64,000 nucleotides of DNA from an uncultured Rhodospirillaceae bacterium (GCA_937887565.1 CALABS010000069.1:1-64000), one strand, 5' to 3'. Numbered from the stretch's first letter, positions 10,066 through 21,901 are shown. Numbers and translations are program-made. Notes: generated by a model from the sequence alone, not told the origin.

Positions 10066-10362
10066 ATGGCGATGATCCTTTCCGGGGCCGAGCGGGCCCA
10101 GGCCATGCTGGGACTGACGGGATGGCGCGAATGCGACGACCGCGACGCCATCGCCAGAACCTTCACCTTCCACGACTTCGTCGAGGCCTTCGGCTTCATG
10201 GCCCGGGTGGCGCTGATCGCCGAGCGCATGAACCATCACCCGGAGTGGCGGAACGTCTACAACCGGGTCGAGGTGACGCTGGCTACCCATGACGCCGGCG
10301 GCGTCACCGACCGCGACATCCGCCTGGCCCACGCCATGGACGCCGCCGCCGGGCCGGACTGA
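10066..10362 (+). CDS. phhB: 4a-hydroxytetrahydrobiopterin dehydratase
   Basis: The 98-residue pterin-4a-carbinolamine dehydratase recycles the cofactor of aromatic amino acid hydroxylases. The signature AERMNHHPEWRNVYNRVEV contains the conserved His-His-Pro, and TLATHDAGGVTDRDIRLA completes the usual C-terminal half. The length matches the family. The ATG at 10066 is chosen because GAGG lies six bases upstream. A longer frame from 9970 would run into the divergent metallopeptidase. No hydroxylase gene is nearby, so it may serve a moonlighting or distant pathway. Confidence 0.85.
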   Translation: MAMILSGAERAQAMLGLTGWRECDDRDAIARTFTFHDFVEAFGFMARVALIAERMNHHPEWRNVYNRVEVTLATHDAGGVTDRDIRLAHAMDAAAGPD

Positions 10363-10452
10363 CCCGCGTCCCCACCAGCGGCGTTTACAGGACCCTGGGC
10401 GTGTGGAATCATGCGCGCCCAATCCGATGGTCACCTGGAAAGCGCCCCATCC

Positions 10453-11583
10453 ATGAGGATCGCCGCCGTAATCGCCGTCCTGCTCGCCGCCGCGCTCGCA
10501 GGACAGGCCTTGGCGCAACCCGCAGATTCCCTTGCGCAGCAATTGGCGGCCAAGCCCGCCAAGGGCAAGGATGCCCGGGCGGCCCTGATCGCCGCCGCGC
10601 AGCAGGGCGACCCCGAGGCGCAAATCCAGCTTGGCCGCGCCTATTTGACCGGCAAGGGGGTGAAGGGCGTCAGGAAGGACGCGGTCGAGGCCCGGGTCTG
10701 GCTGTCCTTGGCCGCCGCCTCGGGCCGCGCCGATGCCGCTGCCGAACTGGCCCGCGCCCACGAGAAGGGCATCGGAGTGGCCAAGGACGACGTCGAGGCG
10801 GCGCGCTGGTGGTACCGCGCCGGCAAATTTGGCGACGAGGCCGCCCGCCAGCGCTTCCTGGAGATGTTCCTGGCCGGCCAGACGGACGGCGTCGGCGGTC
10901 CCGAGGCGGCGGACTGGCTGACCGCCAGGGCGTTGGGCGGCGACGCCGCCGCCATCCTGGGACTGGCCTCCATTTACGAGCGCGGCCGCGGTGTCCCCGC
11001 CGACCCCGCTGAGGCGCGGCGCTGGTATCTTCGCCTGGCGCTGTCCGGCGATGCCGAGGCGCAATACCGTCTCGGCCGCATGCTGCTGACGGCACCGTCG
11101 CGGTGGCGCGCCCCCGAGGACGAAGCCCGCGACGGCCAATGGAGCGGCCCCAACTGGATGGCCGCCAAACCCGACACCGAAACCCATGCCTATCTTGGCC
11201 GCCCCGGCATGGTGCCGGGCGAACGCTGGCTGCTGACGGCGGCCCGCCGGGACCATGCCGAGGCGCTGTTCCTGCTGGCCAGCGCCCGGCTGGGCGGCAT
11301 CGACCTGCCTTTCGACCTGCCCCTGGCGGTGAGCGAACTGGAGGCGGCCGCCGCCAAGGGCCATGCCGGCGCCCTGCTTCGCCTGGCCGAACTCGCCAAC
11401 AAGGGCCAGGGCTATCACGGCAAGGACCCCGTCCGCGCTTGGGTCGACTACGACCTCGCGACGCGACTGGGCCGCAAGGATGCCGAGATGTCCCGGGATC
11501 TCCTCGCCAAGACCATGAGCGGACGCCAATTGTCCCGCGCCCGCCAACTGGCGCAGGAACTGCGCGACATCCTGGGGATGTGA
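10453..11583 (+). CDS. Exported Sel1-repeat protein
   Basis: A 376-residue protein with a signal peptide (MRIAAVIAVLLAAALAGQALAQ) and several Sel1-like helical repeats (LGRAYLTGKGV then ARVWLSLAA; ELARAHEKGIGV then AARWWYRAG; LASIYERGRGVPADPAEARRWYLRLA). Sel1 arrays form a solenoid for protein-protein contacts, here probably in the periplasm. The start at 10453 is preferred over 10411 because it gives a clean signal peptide and GGAAAG lies upstream. Partner and pathway are unknown. The neighbours (pterin dehydratase, DUF1232 protein) give no clear hint. Confidence 0.75.
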   Translation: MRIAAVIAVLLAAALAGQALAQPADSLAQQLAAKPAKGKDARAALIAAAQQGDPEAQIQLGRAYLTGKGVKGVRKDAVEARVWLSLAAASGRADAAAELARAHEKGIGVAKDDVEAARWWYRAGKFGDEAARQRFLEMFLAGQTDGVGGPEAADWLTARALGGDAAAILGLASIYERGRGVPADPAEARRWYLRLALSGDAEAQYRLGRMLLTAPSRWRAPEDEARDGQWSGPNWMAAKPDTETHAYLGRPGMVPGERWLLTAARRDHAEALFLLASARLGGIDLPFDLPLAVSELEAAAAKGHAGALLRLAELANKGQGYHGKDPVRAWVDYDLATRLGRKDAEMSRDLLAKTMSGRQLSRARQLAQELRDILGM

Positions 11584-11598
11584 CCGGGGGATGTGACC

Positions 11599-11609
11599 GG
11601 GGGGGGGGG
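11599..11609 (+). repeat. Run of 11 G residues
   Basis: A homopolymeric G tract in the 98-bp spacer between the Sel1 gene and the DUF1232 gene, within a short duplication (GACCGGGGGATGTGACCGGG). Such tracts slip readily, and base-calling there is error-prone. Confidence 0.7.
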
Positions 11610-11681
11610 ACGTGACGGGCCACCACGCGGAAGGGTAAGGCCGTTGCCCCCGGGCCGCCGCGCCCCATATGGGCCGGCATC

Positions 11682-11996
11682 ATGGACAGTCCCCGCATCG
11701 ACGACGACAATTTCTGGGCCAAGATCCGCGCCACCGCCGGACGCCTCCCGTTCCTCGACGAAGTGGTCGCCACATGGTTCGCGGCCCGCGACCCCCGCAC
11801 CCCCGTCCGGGTCAAGGCCATCCTGCTGGGGGCGCTGGCCTATTTCGTGCTGCCCGCCGACCTTGTCCCCGACATCGTGCTGGGCCTGGGCTACACCGAC
11901 GACCTGGGGGTGCTGGTCGCCGCCTGGCAGGCGGTGCGACCGTGGATCACCGACGACCACCGGGCCAGCGCCCGGGCGGCGCTCAAATCGATGTGA
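11682..11996 (+). CDS. DUF1232 (YkvA-like) small membrane protein
   Basis: The 104-residue protein has the DUF1232 core: VRVKAILLGALAYFVLPADL then VPDIVLGLGYTDDLGVL. The D-L-(I/V)-PD-x7-G-x2-DD pattern is diagnostic. One hydrophobic segment (about 45-60) may sit in the membrane. Function is unknown in the family. It lies 61 bp before acetoacetyl-CoA synthetase on the same strand and may be cotranscribed. Confidence 0.75.
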   Translation: MDSPRIDDDNFWAKIRATAGRLPFLDEVVATWFAARDPRTPVRVKAILLGALAYFVLPADLVPDIVLGLGYTDDLGVLVAAWQAVRPWITDDHRASARAALKSM

Positions 11997-12057
11997 TCCG
12001 CCCCTCCCGGCCCGCCGCCGACTGCGCTAGGATGGCACCGAACATCGGAGGGCCTTC

Positions 12058-14007
<1,950 letters not shown>

Positions 14008-14067
14008 CACCGGCCTTTCCAGTCTCAACCGGTTGGCGTATCATCCCCATCTCGATAGCGGGGGGAT

Positions 14068-14529
14068 ATGGACATGCGTACTCTCGGGAACATTCTCTGG
14101 CATTTTCCTTTCCTGGGCTTCATCAACGCGGCGGTCACTTTTCTCTTGGGCGCCATATTGTCCGCGACCGTGGTGGCCGCGCCGGTCGGGCTCGGCCTGA
14201 TGCAGCTCGGCAAGCTGTTCCTGGTGCCGTTCGGCAATGAGATGGTGGCCTCGGCGAAGGCGATGCCCGACAAGGAAGCCAATCCGGCCTGGGCCGCCTA
14301 TTCGTCGATCGTGATGATCGTATGGCTCCCGATCGGCTTCATCCTCGCGGCGCTGACGGTCTTGCAGGTGGTCGGCCTGTTCCTGACCATCATCGGCATC
14401 CCCGCCGCCGCCGCCCTGGCGAAGTCCATCGGCACATTGTTCAACCCGGTCGGCAAGGTGTGCGTCTCGACCGCGATGGCCGAGGAAATCCGCCGCCAGG
14501 AGGCCCAGGCCCGGCTCGCCGCGCTCTGA
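14068..14529 (+). CDS. YccF-family inner membrane protein
   Basis: The 153-residue integral membrane protein begins MDMRTLGNILWHFPFLGFIN, like the YccF domain (LGNILW...). It has three to four hydrophobic segments: about 12-45, 75-100 and 100-125. TIIGIPAAAALAKSIGTLFNPVGK matches the repeat TIIGIPFG...PFG of the family. Its role is unknown. It follows aacS by 60 bp and converges on the DUF5368-like gene. Confidence 0.65.
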   Translation: MDMRTLGNILWHFPFLGFINAAVTFLLGAILSATVVAAPVGLGLMQLGKLFLVPFGNEMVASAKAMPDKEANPAWAAYSSIVMIVWLPIGFILAALTVLQVVGLFLTIIGIPAAAALAKSIGTLFNPVGKVCVSTAMAEEIRRQEAQARLAAL

Positions 14530-14559
14530 CGCGACGGCAAGGCCGCCCTCGGGCGGAGC

Positions 14560-14586
14560 GGGCGGGAAGCGTCGCGCCTCCCGCCC
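14560..14586. terminator. Bidirectional terminator between convergent genes
   Basis: GGGCGGGA and TCCCGCCC form an 8-bp stem over an 11-base loop between the two stop codons. A smaller hairpin, CCGCCC-TC-GGGCGG, lies just before it. Confidence 0.5.
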
Positions 14587-14593
14587 GATTGCC

Positions 14594-14962
14594 TCAGTCC
14601 GCCCGCGCGCAGGCCTTGCCGTGGTAGCGGTCCCACAGGCCCTGGGCGGTGTAGGCCAGGATGGTGGTGCCCACCAGCCCGATGCCCCAGATGACGCCGA
14701 TCAGCAGCCAGTCCACCGGCCCGCCGGCATCCGAGAAGCCCGACAGCGTCACCCAGGCCATCAGGGCCAGGGCGGCGAAGCCGCCAAGGATGCCGATCAG
14801 CTCGGAGCGCACCAGCCGCTTGCTGACTAGGCCGCCGTCGCAACGCAGCACGGCCGCGAAGGCGATCAGGCCGCCCACCGCCAGCAGCGCCAGCACCCAC
14901 AGAAGCGGCCCCAACATCTCGGAGAAGACAACGTAGAAAACGAGGGGGTCGAGATCCTTCAT
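14594..14962 (-). CDS. Small four-helix membrane protein (DUF5368-like)
   Basis: The 122-residue protein starts MKDLDPLVFYVVFSEMLGPL and has three or four transmembrane helices: about 8-38, 52-72, 85-107. A short cysteine-containing tail (YHGKACARAD) ends it. I tentatively recall similar proteins as DUF5368, but this is weak. It begins 12 bp downstream of the SQR-like flavoprotein gene on the same strand. It is therefore probably its operon partner, perhaps a membrane anchor or quinone-side subunit (inference). Confidence 0.6.
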   Translation of the reverse strand: MKDLDPLVFYVVFSEMLGPLLWVLALLAVGGLIAFAAVLRCDGGLVSKRLVRSELIGILGGFAALALMAWVTLSGFSDAGGPVDWLLIGVIWGIGLVGTTILAYTAQGLWDRYHGKACARAD

Positions 14963-14973
14963 GTCGATGCTCC

Positions 14974-16302
14974 TCAGGCCTGGCCGCGCAGCATGGCGAT
15001 GTAGGTCGGCTTCAGGGCCATGGTCTTCATCACCCAGGTGATCCACAGCTCCTCCAGCGGCGCGATGACGCCGGGGAAGGACGGGGTGAGGTTGTTCTGG
15101 TAGTCGAATTCCACCAGCATGGCGCGGCCCAGCCGGGTGATCAGCGGGCACGAGGTGTAGCCGTTGTAGACGCTGGTCGCGGTCTGTCCGGCCAGGCTGG
15201 CGACCAGATGGTCCACCGCCACCGGCACCTGCCACTTGACGCTGGCCGCCGTCTTGCCCTTGGGCACGCCGGCGACGTCGCCGACGCCGAAGACGTTGGG
15301 ATAGCGCATGTGGCGCAGGGTGGCCTTGTCCACCTCCATCCAGCCGTCGGCGGCCCAAGGGCCCTGCCGCCAGCCCAGCGGGCTGTTGCGCACCGCCTCG
15401 GGGGCGCGCATGGGCGGGATCACGTTGACGAAGTCGTACTTGATCTCGGCCGGGCCGTCGGGAGTCTTGAAGGTCGCCACCTTGCGGCCGGGATCGATGG
15501 CGGTCATCACGTGGTCATAGGCGACCTTGACGCCGCGATCCTGGAACAGCATGCGCACCTTTTCCGACACGATCGGCACGCTGAACAGTGACTTGTTGTT
15601 GGCGGCGTAGACCAGCTCGGCCTTGGCCCGGTTGCCGCGCCGGCGCAGATAGTCGTCGGTGATGAAGGTGTATTTCAAGGGCGCGCCGGCGCACTTCATC
15701 TCGGTGTTGGGGCGCAGGAACAGGCCGACGCCGCCGGTGTCGGCGAAACGCGACATCTCGCGCCAGGTGGCCTCGGCGGCCTCGGGGCCGGCGTAGACGC
15801 TGCCGATGCCGTCGCGGCCGATCAGGGCGGTGTCCATGCCCTCGATGGCGGCGTAGTCGAGCTGCAGGCCGGTGGCGACGACCAGGAAGTCGTAGGGCAG
15901 TGCCTGGCCACTTTCGGTGACCACCTTGTTGCCCTCGGGGTCGAACTCGGCGACCCGCTCCTCGACCAGGGTGACCCCGGCCGGGATGTATTCGGCGGTC
16001 GAGGACACCACGTAGCCGGCGGGCTTGAGACCGGCCGCCACCAGGGTGAAGCCGGGCTGGTAGAAATGCTCCTTGCGGCGGTCGACGACGGTGATCGTCG
16101 CGCCGGTCACCAGCCGTGACAGGCGGGCGGCGACGGCCAGGCCGGCGGCGCCACCGCCGGCGATGACGATGCGGGCCTTGGTGGCCACCGGGCCTGGGCC
16201 CGACGCCTTGGCGGCAAGTGGAACGCCGCCGAGGGCGGCGGCGCCGGCGAGGCGCAGGAGAGTGCGACGGTCGAGGACCGGTTGGACTGGAGACTTGGAC
16301 AT
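14974..16302 (-). CDS. Sulfide:quinone oxidoreductase-like flavoprotein with Tat-type signal
   Basis: The 442-residue FAD protein has an N-terminal twin-arginine-like signal (DRRTLLRLAGAAALGG, residues 11-26), suggesting folded export. The FAD dinucleotide motif GGGAAGLAVAARL is at about 49-61, and the second flavin motif VFGVGDVAGVP is at 338-348. Cys204 (EMKCAGAPLKY) and Cys385 (YTSCPLI) match the two redox Cys of sulfide:quinone oxidoreductases that reduce sulfide and pass electrons to quinone. The third SQR Cys is not evident. SQR or a related polysulfide-type oxidoreductase is the best reading. The small membrane protein gene follows within 12 bp. Confidence 0.75.
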   Translation of the reverse strand: MSKSPVQPVLDRRTLLRLAGAAALGGVPLAAKASGPGPVATKARIVIAGGGAAGLAVAARLSRLVTGATITVVDRRKEHFYQPGFTLVAAGLKPAGYVVSSTAEYIPAGVTLVEERVAEFDPEGNKVVTESGQALPYDFLVVATGLQLDYAAIEGMDTALIGRDGIGSVYAGPEAAEATWREMSRFADTGGVGLFLRPNTEMKCAGAPLKYTFITDDYLRRRGNRAKAELVYAANNKSLFSVPIVSEKVRMLFQDRGVKVAYDHVMTAIDPGRKVATFKTPDGPAEIKYDFVNVIPPMRAPEAVRNSPLGWRQGPWAADGWMEVDKATLRHMRYPNVFGVGDVAGVPKGKTAASVKWQVPVAVDHLVASLAGQTATSVYNGYTSCPLITRLGRAMLVEFDYQNNLTPSFPGVIAPLEELWITWVMKTMALKPTYIAMLRGQA

Positions 16303-16416
16303 GGGGCGGCCTTGTCGTTCGTTAGGGGTGCGCTGTCCATGAGCGACCCCTAATCTTGAACTTGAAAAAGTTGAATTTGCAAGGGTGTTTTTTGACCTGC
16401 ATCATCGCCGCGCCGG

Positions 16417-18210
16417 TCACGCCCCCTTCAGGGTGAACAGGAAGGTCGCGCCCCGTCCCTCCTCGCTTTCCACCCGGATGACGCCGTCGTGGCGCTCGAC
16501 GATGCGCTTGCACAGCGCCAGCCCGACGCCGTCGCCGGGAACCTGGTCGCGGGTGACCAGGCGGCGGAACAGCTGGAACAGCGCCTCCCGCCCCTCGGCC
16601 GGCAGGCCGACGCCGCTGTCGGCCACCGCCACCTCCCACATGCCGTCGCCGATGTCGCGGGCCGAAACGGCCACCGCCGGCGGCTGGCCCGGCTTGGCGA
16701 ACTTGATGGCGTTGGCGATCAAATTCTGGAACACCCGCGACAACTGGTCGGCGTCGCCGATCACCACCGGCAGCGGCGCGGCACGGTCGACGCGGGCGCC
16801 GCTCTCGGCGATCGCCGCCGTCAGGGATTGCACGGCCTGGTCCAGGGGCAGGTCCAGCGGTACCGGCCCGGGCTCGGCGCCGCGGGTGCTGATGCGGGAA
16901 TACTCCAGCACGCCGTCCAGCATGCGGCTCATGCGCTCGGCGCCGTCGGTGACGAAGGCCATGAACTCGTGGCCTTCGGCGTCCAGGCGGTCGGCATAGC
17001 GGCGTTCGATCAGCTTGATGAACGATCCCACCGTGCGCAGCGGCTCGCGCAGATCGTGGGAAACGGTGTAGGCGAAGTTCTGCAGGTCGGCGTTCGAGCG
17101 TTCCAGTTCCGCCGCCTGGGCCTTGATGCGCCGTTCCTGGTAGGTCAGGTCCGCCAGCATGCCGTCCAGGGAGCGGCACAATTCGTCCAACTCGGTGGTG
17201 CCGCCGGCGATGTCCCGCGCCCGCCACGAGCGGTCGCCGGAACGGATGGCGCGCATGCCGGCGATCAGGCCGGCCAGCGGACGCGCCACGAAGCGCTGCA
17301 GCAGCAGCAGCACCGCCACCACCACCGCCACCAGCGTGGCGGCGAGGATTCCCATCGTGCTCCACAGGAGCCGGCTCTCCTGCGCCAGCATCACCCGCGC
17401 CGGGCTGGACACCACGATGCCATGCATCAGGTCGCCGCCCCCAAGGGGGGCAAGGGCCGCCAGCCGCGCCATGCCGTCGCCGTCCGCCAGCGCGCGGAAC
17501 ACCGGACGCCCCTGGACCAGGGCCTCGGCCAGCACGCCGGCCAGCACGACTTGGGTTTCGGTCGCCAGCGGCTCGTCGCGATAGGTGGTCAGCTCGTGCC
17601 CGTCGCGGTCCAGCAGGGCGACGTGAAGGCCGGGCGGCAGGCCCAGGCCGTCGATCAGGTGCTTGAACCAGTCCAGCTGCTTGCCGGCGATCAGCACCCG
17701 CGCCACCGTCCCGTCGGCGGCCAGCACCGGCTGCGCCACCGGCATCACCCGCTTGCCGCTCACCCGCCCGACGATATACGCGCCCGCCGCGAATCCCCGG
17801 CTTTCCACCGCCTTGCGGAAATAGTCGCGGTCGGCCAGCGACACCGGCTTGTCCAGCGCCCACGGCGCGCAGAGGACACGGCCGTCGGGCGCCGCGATGA
17901 GCAGGGTGTCGTATCCGGCGGCGTTGCGCAGGCTCTCGGCCAGCTTGCCGGTGCAGGCGCCCGAGGCGATGTCGTCGGCGTCGACGGCCGACAGCGAGGC
18001 CAGCAGCGGCCGGCTTTCGGCGACCCATTGGTTGTGGGCGAGGGCCACCAGCTGGGCGTAGCTGGCGATGGTGCGGCGGGCGTCCTCGACCATGCGGCCG
18101 TGGATGGCGTCGACGACCACCGCGCCGGCCAGCCCGAACGCCGCCACGATCGCGGCGGCGACCAGCACCACGATGGTGCGCAGGCTCATTGCCGAGGACT
18201 TCGGAGCCAT
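16417..18210 (-). CDS. Membrane sensor histidine kinase (Cache-HAMP-HisKA-HATPase)
   Basis: The 597-residue sensor kinase has TM1 about 11-32 and an extracytoplasmic Cache-like domain to about 265, including the RDYFRKAVESRGFAAGAYIVG text typical of double-Cache sensors. TM2 is about 275-300, then HAMP and a short coiled coil. HisKA carries the phospho-acceptor His385 in YTVSHDLREPLRTVG, and the HATPase has NLIANAIKFAKPG and GDGVGLALCKRIV. No receiver is attached and no response regulator is adjacent. The HisKA text resembles the phytochrome-like kinase subgroup. The start at 18210 is preferred because a G-rich ribosome site precedes it. The ligand is unknown. It lies downstream of argG but behind a terminator. 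Confidence 0.85.
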   Translation of the reverse strand: MAPKSSAMSLRTIVVLVAAAIVAAFGLAGAVVVDAIHGRMVEDARRTIASYAQLVALAHNQWVAESRPLLASLSAVDADDIASGACTGKLAESLRNAAGYDTLLIAAPDGRVLCAPWALDKPVSLADRDYFRKAVESRGFAAGAYIVGRVSGKRVMPVAQPVLAADGTVARVLIAGKQLDWFKHLIDGLGLPPGLHVALLDRDGHELTTYRDEPLATETQVVLAGVLAEALVQGRPVFRALADGDGMARLAALAPLGGGDLMHGIVVSSPARVMLAQESRLLWSTMGILAATLVAVVVAVLLLLQRFVARPLAGLIAGMRAIRSGDRSWRARDIAGGTTELDELCRSLDGMLADLTYQERRIKAQAAELERSNADLQNFAYTVSHDLREPLRTVGSFIKLIERRYADRLDAEGHEFMAFVTDGAERMSRMLDGVLEYSRISTRGAEPGPVPLDLPLDQAVQSLTAAIAESGARVDRAAPLPVVIGDADQLSRVFQNLIANAIKFAKPGQPPAVAVSARDIGDGMWEVAVADSGVGLPAEGREALFQLFRRLVTRDQVPGDGVGLALCKRIVERHDGVIRVESEEGRGATFLFTLKGA

Positions 18211-18285
18211 CCCGGTTCCCCCCAGGGAAGTGACGGCCTTTCCGGGAAGTATACCCCGCATCGCGGGCGGTGGGGAGTGGGGAAC

Positions 18286-18320
18286 GCGGGAAAAGGGCTC
18301 CGACGGGGCCCTTTTCCCGC
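18286..18320 (-). terminator. Terminator of argG
   Basis: GCGGGAAAAGGGC pairs perfectly (13 bp) with GCCCTTTTCCCGC across a 9-base loop, seven bases after the argG stop codon. It probably isolates argG from the kinase gene downstream. Confidence 0.7.
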
Positions 18321-18326
18321 TCGACG

Positions 18327-19541
<1,215 letters not shown>

Positions 19542-19638
19542 GGGAAACGCCCTTGGCAATGGGGATGAACCGAAGGGCCGAAGTATAGGCATTGCCGCAA
19601 AGGGGGCAAGGGGAACGGGGTGGCGCGGATGGCCCGGG

Positions 19639-19995
19639 TCAATGATGCCCGTGCGCCTCGGCGCATTTCACGCACTGGGTGGCCGCCGGGTCGAGGTCCA
19701 GGCGCCTGGCCGGGATCTTGGCGTCGCAGGTCAGGCAGTGGCCGTAGTCGCCGTCCTCGATGCGCTGGAGGGCGGCCAGGATGCGGTGGTGCTCGGCGCG
19801 GTAGCGGCGCTCGTGCTCGGCGGCGATGGCCTGCATCTGCATGGCGTCCATGCGCGACAGCCGCCCCACGCTCTGCTGGTCCAGTTCCACCGGGCGGGCG
19901 GCCTCGTGCTCCATCGCTTCCAGGCGCTCGACCTCGGCCAGGCGCTCCCGGAGCTTGGCGCGGTAGGTGTCGATGTCGAGGTCGCGGCGGGACAT
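19639..19995 (-). CDS. TraR/DksA-family C4 zinc finger protein
   Basis: The 118-residue regulator has an N-terminal helical hairpin (about 8-75). The C-terminal zinc finger reads CLTCDAKIPARRLDLDPAAT then QCVKCA, that is C-x2-C-x17-C-x2-C. DksA-type proteins bind in the RNA polymerase secondary channel and tune promoters, for example with ppGpp. It is shorter than canonical DksA (about 150 residues). The acidic tip residues of the coiled coil are not obvious, so it is better called DksA-like. Confidence 0.82.
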   Translation of the reverse strand: MSRRDLDIDTYRAKLRERLAEVERLEAMEHEAARPVELDQQSVGRLSRMDAMQMQAIAAEHERRYRAEHHRILAALQRIEDGDYGHCLTCDAKIPARRLDLDPAATQCVKCAEAHGHH

Positions 19996-20101
19996 GGCGG
20001 TCTCCTTGTTCGTCCTCGGGTCATGCTAGCAAGGCCGGCCCCCGGCCGACAACGCAAAGCGAACAGGGTGGGAGCAAAGCGGACAAAGGTGTATGCGGGG
20101 A

Positions 20102-20452
20102 TCAGCGGCGGCGGTCGCCGAAGCTGCGGCGGGGATTGGGATCGGGGGCGATGATCGGCGGCTCGTCGTCGCGGCGCCCCCCGACACCCCCCTCGCCGGC
20201 GGCGCCCGGAGGCTCGACGGCGGCCGTCCGCGCCAGGTTCGGCCAGCGGCCCCAGGCGAACACCCAGGCGCCGATGACATAGGTGAGCGGGAACAGGAAC
20301 AGCAGCGACCACAGCCAATGGTAGCCAGCCTTGCGCAGGATGACGGCGTTCAGCGCCAGCCCCAGGCCGGTCAGCACCGCCACCGCCACCACGGTGGTCC
20401 AATAGACCAGCGGCGGCAGCCCGCCGACTTGGCCATCCATTTCCCATTCCAT
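20102..20452 (-). CDS. Small membrane protein, unknown function
   Basis: The 116-residue protein starts MEWEMDGQVGGLPPLVYWTT. It has two hydrophobic helices, about 13-38 (VYWTTVVAVAVLTGLGLALN) and 44-68 (LWSLLFLFPLTYVIGAWVFA), and a proline- and charge-rich cytoplasmic tail. Its ATG overlaps the stop of the upstream 66-residue gene by one base (TGATG), so the two are translated together. Both have the look of two-helix PLDc_N/YqaE-like small membrane proteins. The family is not recognised. Confidence 0.55.
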   Translation of the reverse strand: MEWEMDGQVGGLPPLVYWTTVVAVAVLTGLGLALNAVILRKAGYHWLWSLLFLFPLTYVIGAWVFAWGRWPNLARTAAVEPPGAAGEGGVGGRRDDEPPIIAPDPNPRRSFGDRRR

Positions 20453-20652
20453 CACGGCGCTCCCTCCGTGCTGGGCCAGCGCGACAGCGCCAGCACCACC
20501 AGCACCGCCAAGAGGCCGACCACCGGAAGGAACACCAGCAAGGACAGCGCCGGATTGAGCCCGGCACGCGAGAACACCCGCCACAGCGGGACGATCACCA
20601 GCAGCGCCACCAGCAGATTGCTGGACAACGTGTTCACCAGCAGGATGTCCAT
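20452..20652 (-). CDS. 66-residue two-helix membrane protein
   Basis: MDILLVNTLSSNLLVALLVI, then a second helix LSLLVFLPVVGLLAVLVVLALS, joined by a short loop (WRVFSRAGLNPA), with a tail of a few residues. It is coupled by TGATG to the next membrane protein gene and lies 65 bp after rlmN on the same strand. FSRAGLNPALSLLVFLPVVG resembles the helix of the downstream protein (LRKAGYHWLWSLLFLFPLTY), so the two genes may be an old duplication (inference). Confidence 0.55.
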   Translation of the reverse strand: MDILLVNTLSSNLLVALLVIVPLWRVFSRAGLNPALSLLVFLPVVGLLAVLVVLALSRWPSTEGAP

Positions 20653-20717
20653 GCCTCCCTCCCTTCCCCCGTCATGTGGCGAGGCCGGGGGATGGAGGAA
20701 ACCGCTCCTTATGGGGA

Positions 20718-21851
20718 TCAGACGGCCGGCGGCGCGTGGGCGTCGTCGGTGATGCCGGCCTCGATGCGGGCCTGCAGCCGCGAGCAGCGCTGGCGTTGGC
20801 TGTCGCTTTTCAGCTGGCCGCAGGCGGCCATGATGTCGGCGCCCCGCGACTTGCGGATGGGGGCCGAGTAGCCGGCGTCCTGGATGATGTCGGAGAAGGC
20901 CTTGATGGTCTTCAGGTCCGAGCATTCGAACTCGACGCCCGGCCAGGGGTTGAAGGGAATCAGGTTGAACTTGGCCGGCAGGCCCTTGATCAGCCGCAAC
21001 AGTTGGCGGGCGTCGGCGGTCGAATCGTTGATCCCCTTCAACATCACGTATTCGAAGGTGATGCGCCGGGCGTTCGAGGCGCCGGGATAGTCGCGGCAGG
21101 CCCGCATCAGCTCGGCCAACGGGTATTTCTTGTTGATGGGCATGATGCGGTCGCGCACCTCGTCGGTGACGGCGTGCAGGCTGACCGCCAAGTTGCAGCC
21201 CAGCTCCTCGCCGCAGCGCTGCATCATCGGCACCAAACCCGAGGTGGACAGCGTGATGCGGCGCTTGGACAGGGCGATGCCCTCGCCGTCCATGGCAATC
21301 CTGAGCGCGGTGGCGACATTGTCGAAATTGTAGAGCGGCTCGCCCATGCCCATGACCACGATGTTGGACAGCCGGCGCGCCGAATCGTCGGGAGTGGGCC
21401 ATTCGCCGTAGGAATCGCGCGCCACCATGAACTGGCCGACGATCTCGGCGGCAGTCAGGTTGCGCACCAAGAGCTGGGTGCCGGTGTGGCAGAACCGGCA
21501 GGTCAGCGTGCAGCCGACCTGGCTGGAGATGCAGACCGCGCCGCGCTCCTCGTCCTCGTCGGGGATGTAGACGGTCTCGGCCTCGTTGCCGTCGGCGAAT
21601 TTCAGCAGCCACTTGCGGGTGGTGTCCACCGAGATCAGCTCGCGGCTGACCTCGGGGCGCTCGACCACGTAATGCTCGGCCAGCTTGGCCTGCATGACCT
21701 TGGAGATGGAGGTCATGCGCGCGAAATCGGTCTCGCCCCGGTTATAGAGCCAGTGCCAGATCTGCTTGGCGCGAAATGGCTTCTCGCCGATGGTGGCCAT
21801 TTCGGCGGCCAGCTCCTCGCGCGACAGGCCGATGAGGTTCTTCTTGTCCAT
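20718..21851 (-). CDS. rlmN: Dual-specificity 23S rRNA/tRNA adenine-C2 methyltransferase RlmN
   Basis: The 377-residue radical SAM enzyme methylates C2 of A2503 in 23S rRNA and A37 in some tRNAs. The radical SAM cysteines are C114, C118 and C121 in GCTLTCRFC. MGMGEPLYNFDNV and LSTSGLVPMM are family hallmarks, and the C-terminal methyl-carrying Cys lies in DIMAACGQL. The length is standard. It lies 50 bp downstream of the IalB-family gene, on the same strand. Confidence 0.96.
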   Translation of the reverse strand: MDKKNLIGLSREELAAEMATIGEKPFRAKQIWHWLYNRGETDFARMTSISKVMQAKLAEHYVVERPEVSRELISVDTTRKWLLKFADGNEAETVYIPDEDEERGAVCISSQVGCTLTCRFCHTGTQLLVRNLTAAEIVGQFMVARDSYGEWPTPDDSARRLSNIVVMGMGEPLYNFDNVATALRIAMDGEGIALSKRRITLSTSGLVPMMQRCGEELGCNLAVSLHAVTDEVRDRIMPINKKYPLAELMRACRDYPGASNARRITFEYVMLKGINDSTADARQLLRLIKGLPAKFNLIPFNPWPGVEFECSDLKTIKAFSDIIQDAGYSAPIRKSRGADIMAACGQLKSDSQRQRCSRLQARIEAGITDDAHAPPAV

Positions 21852-21901
21852 GGGCTAGAGATATAGGAACAGGCCGCCGCGCCGCCACTTCTTCTTCATT
21901 G

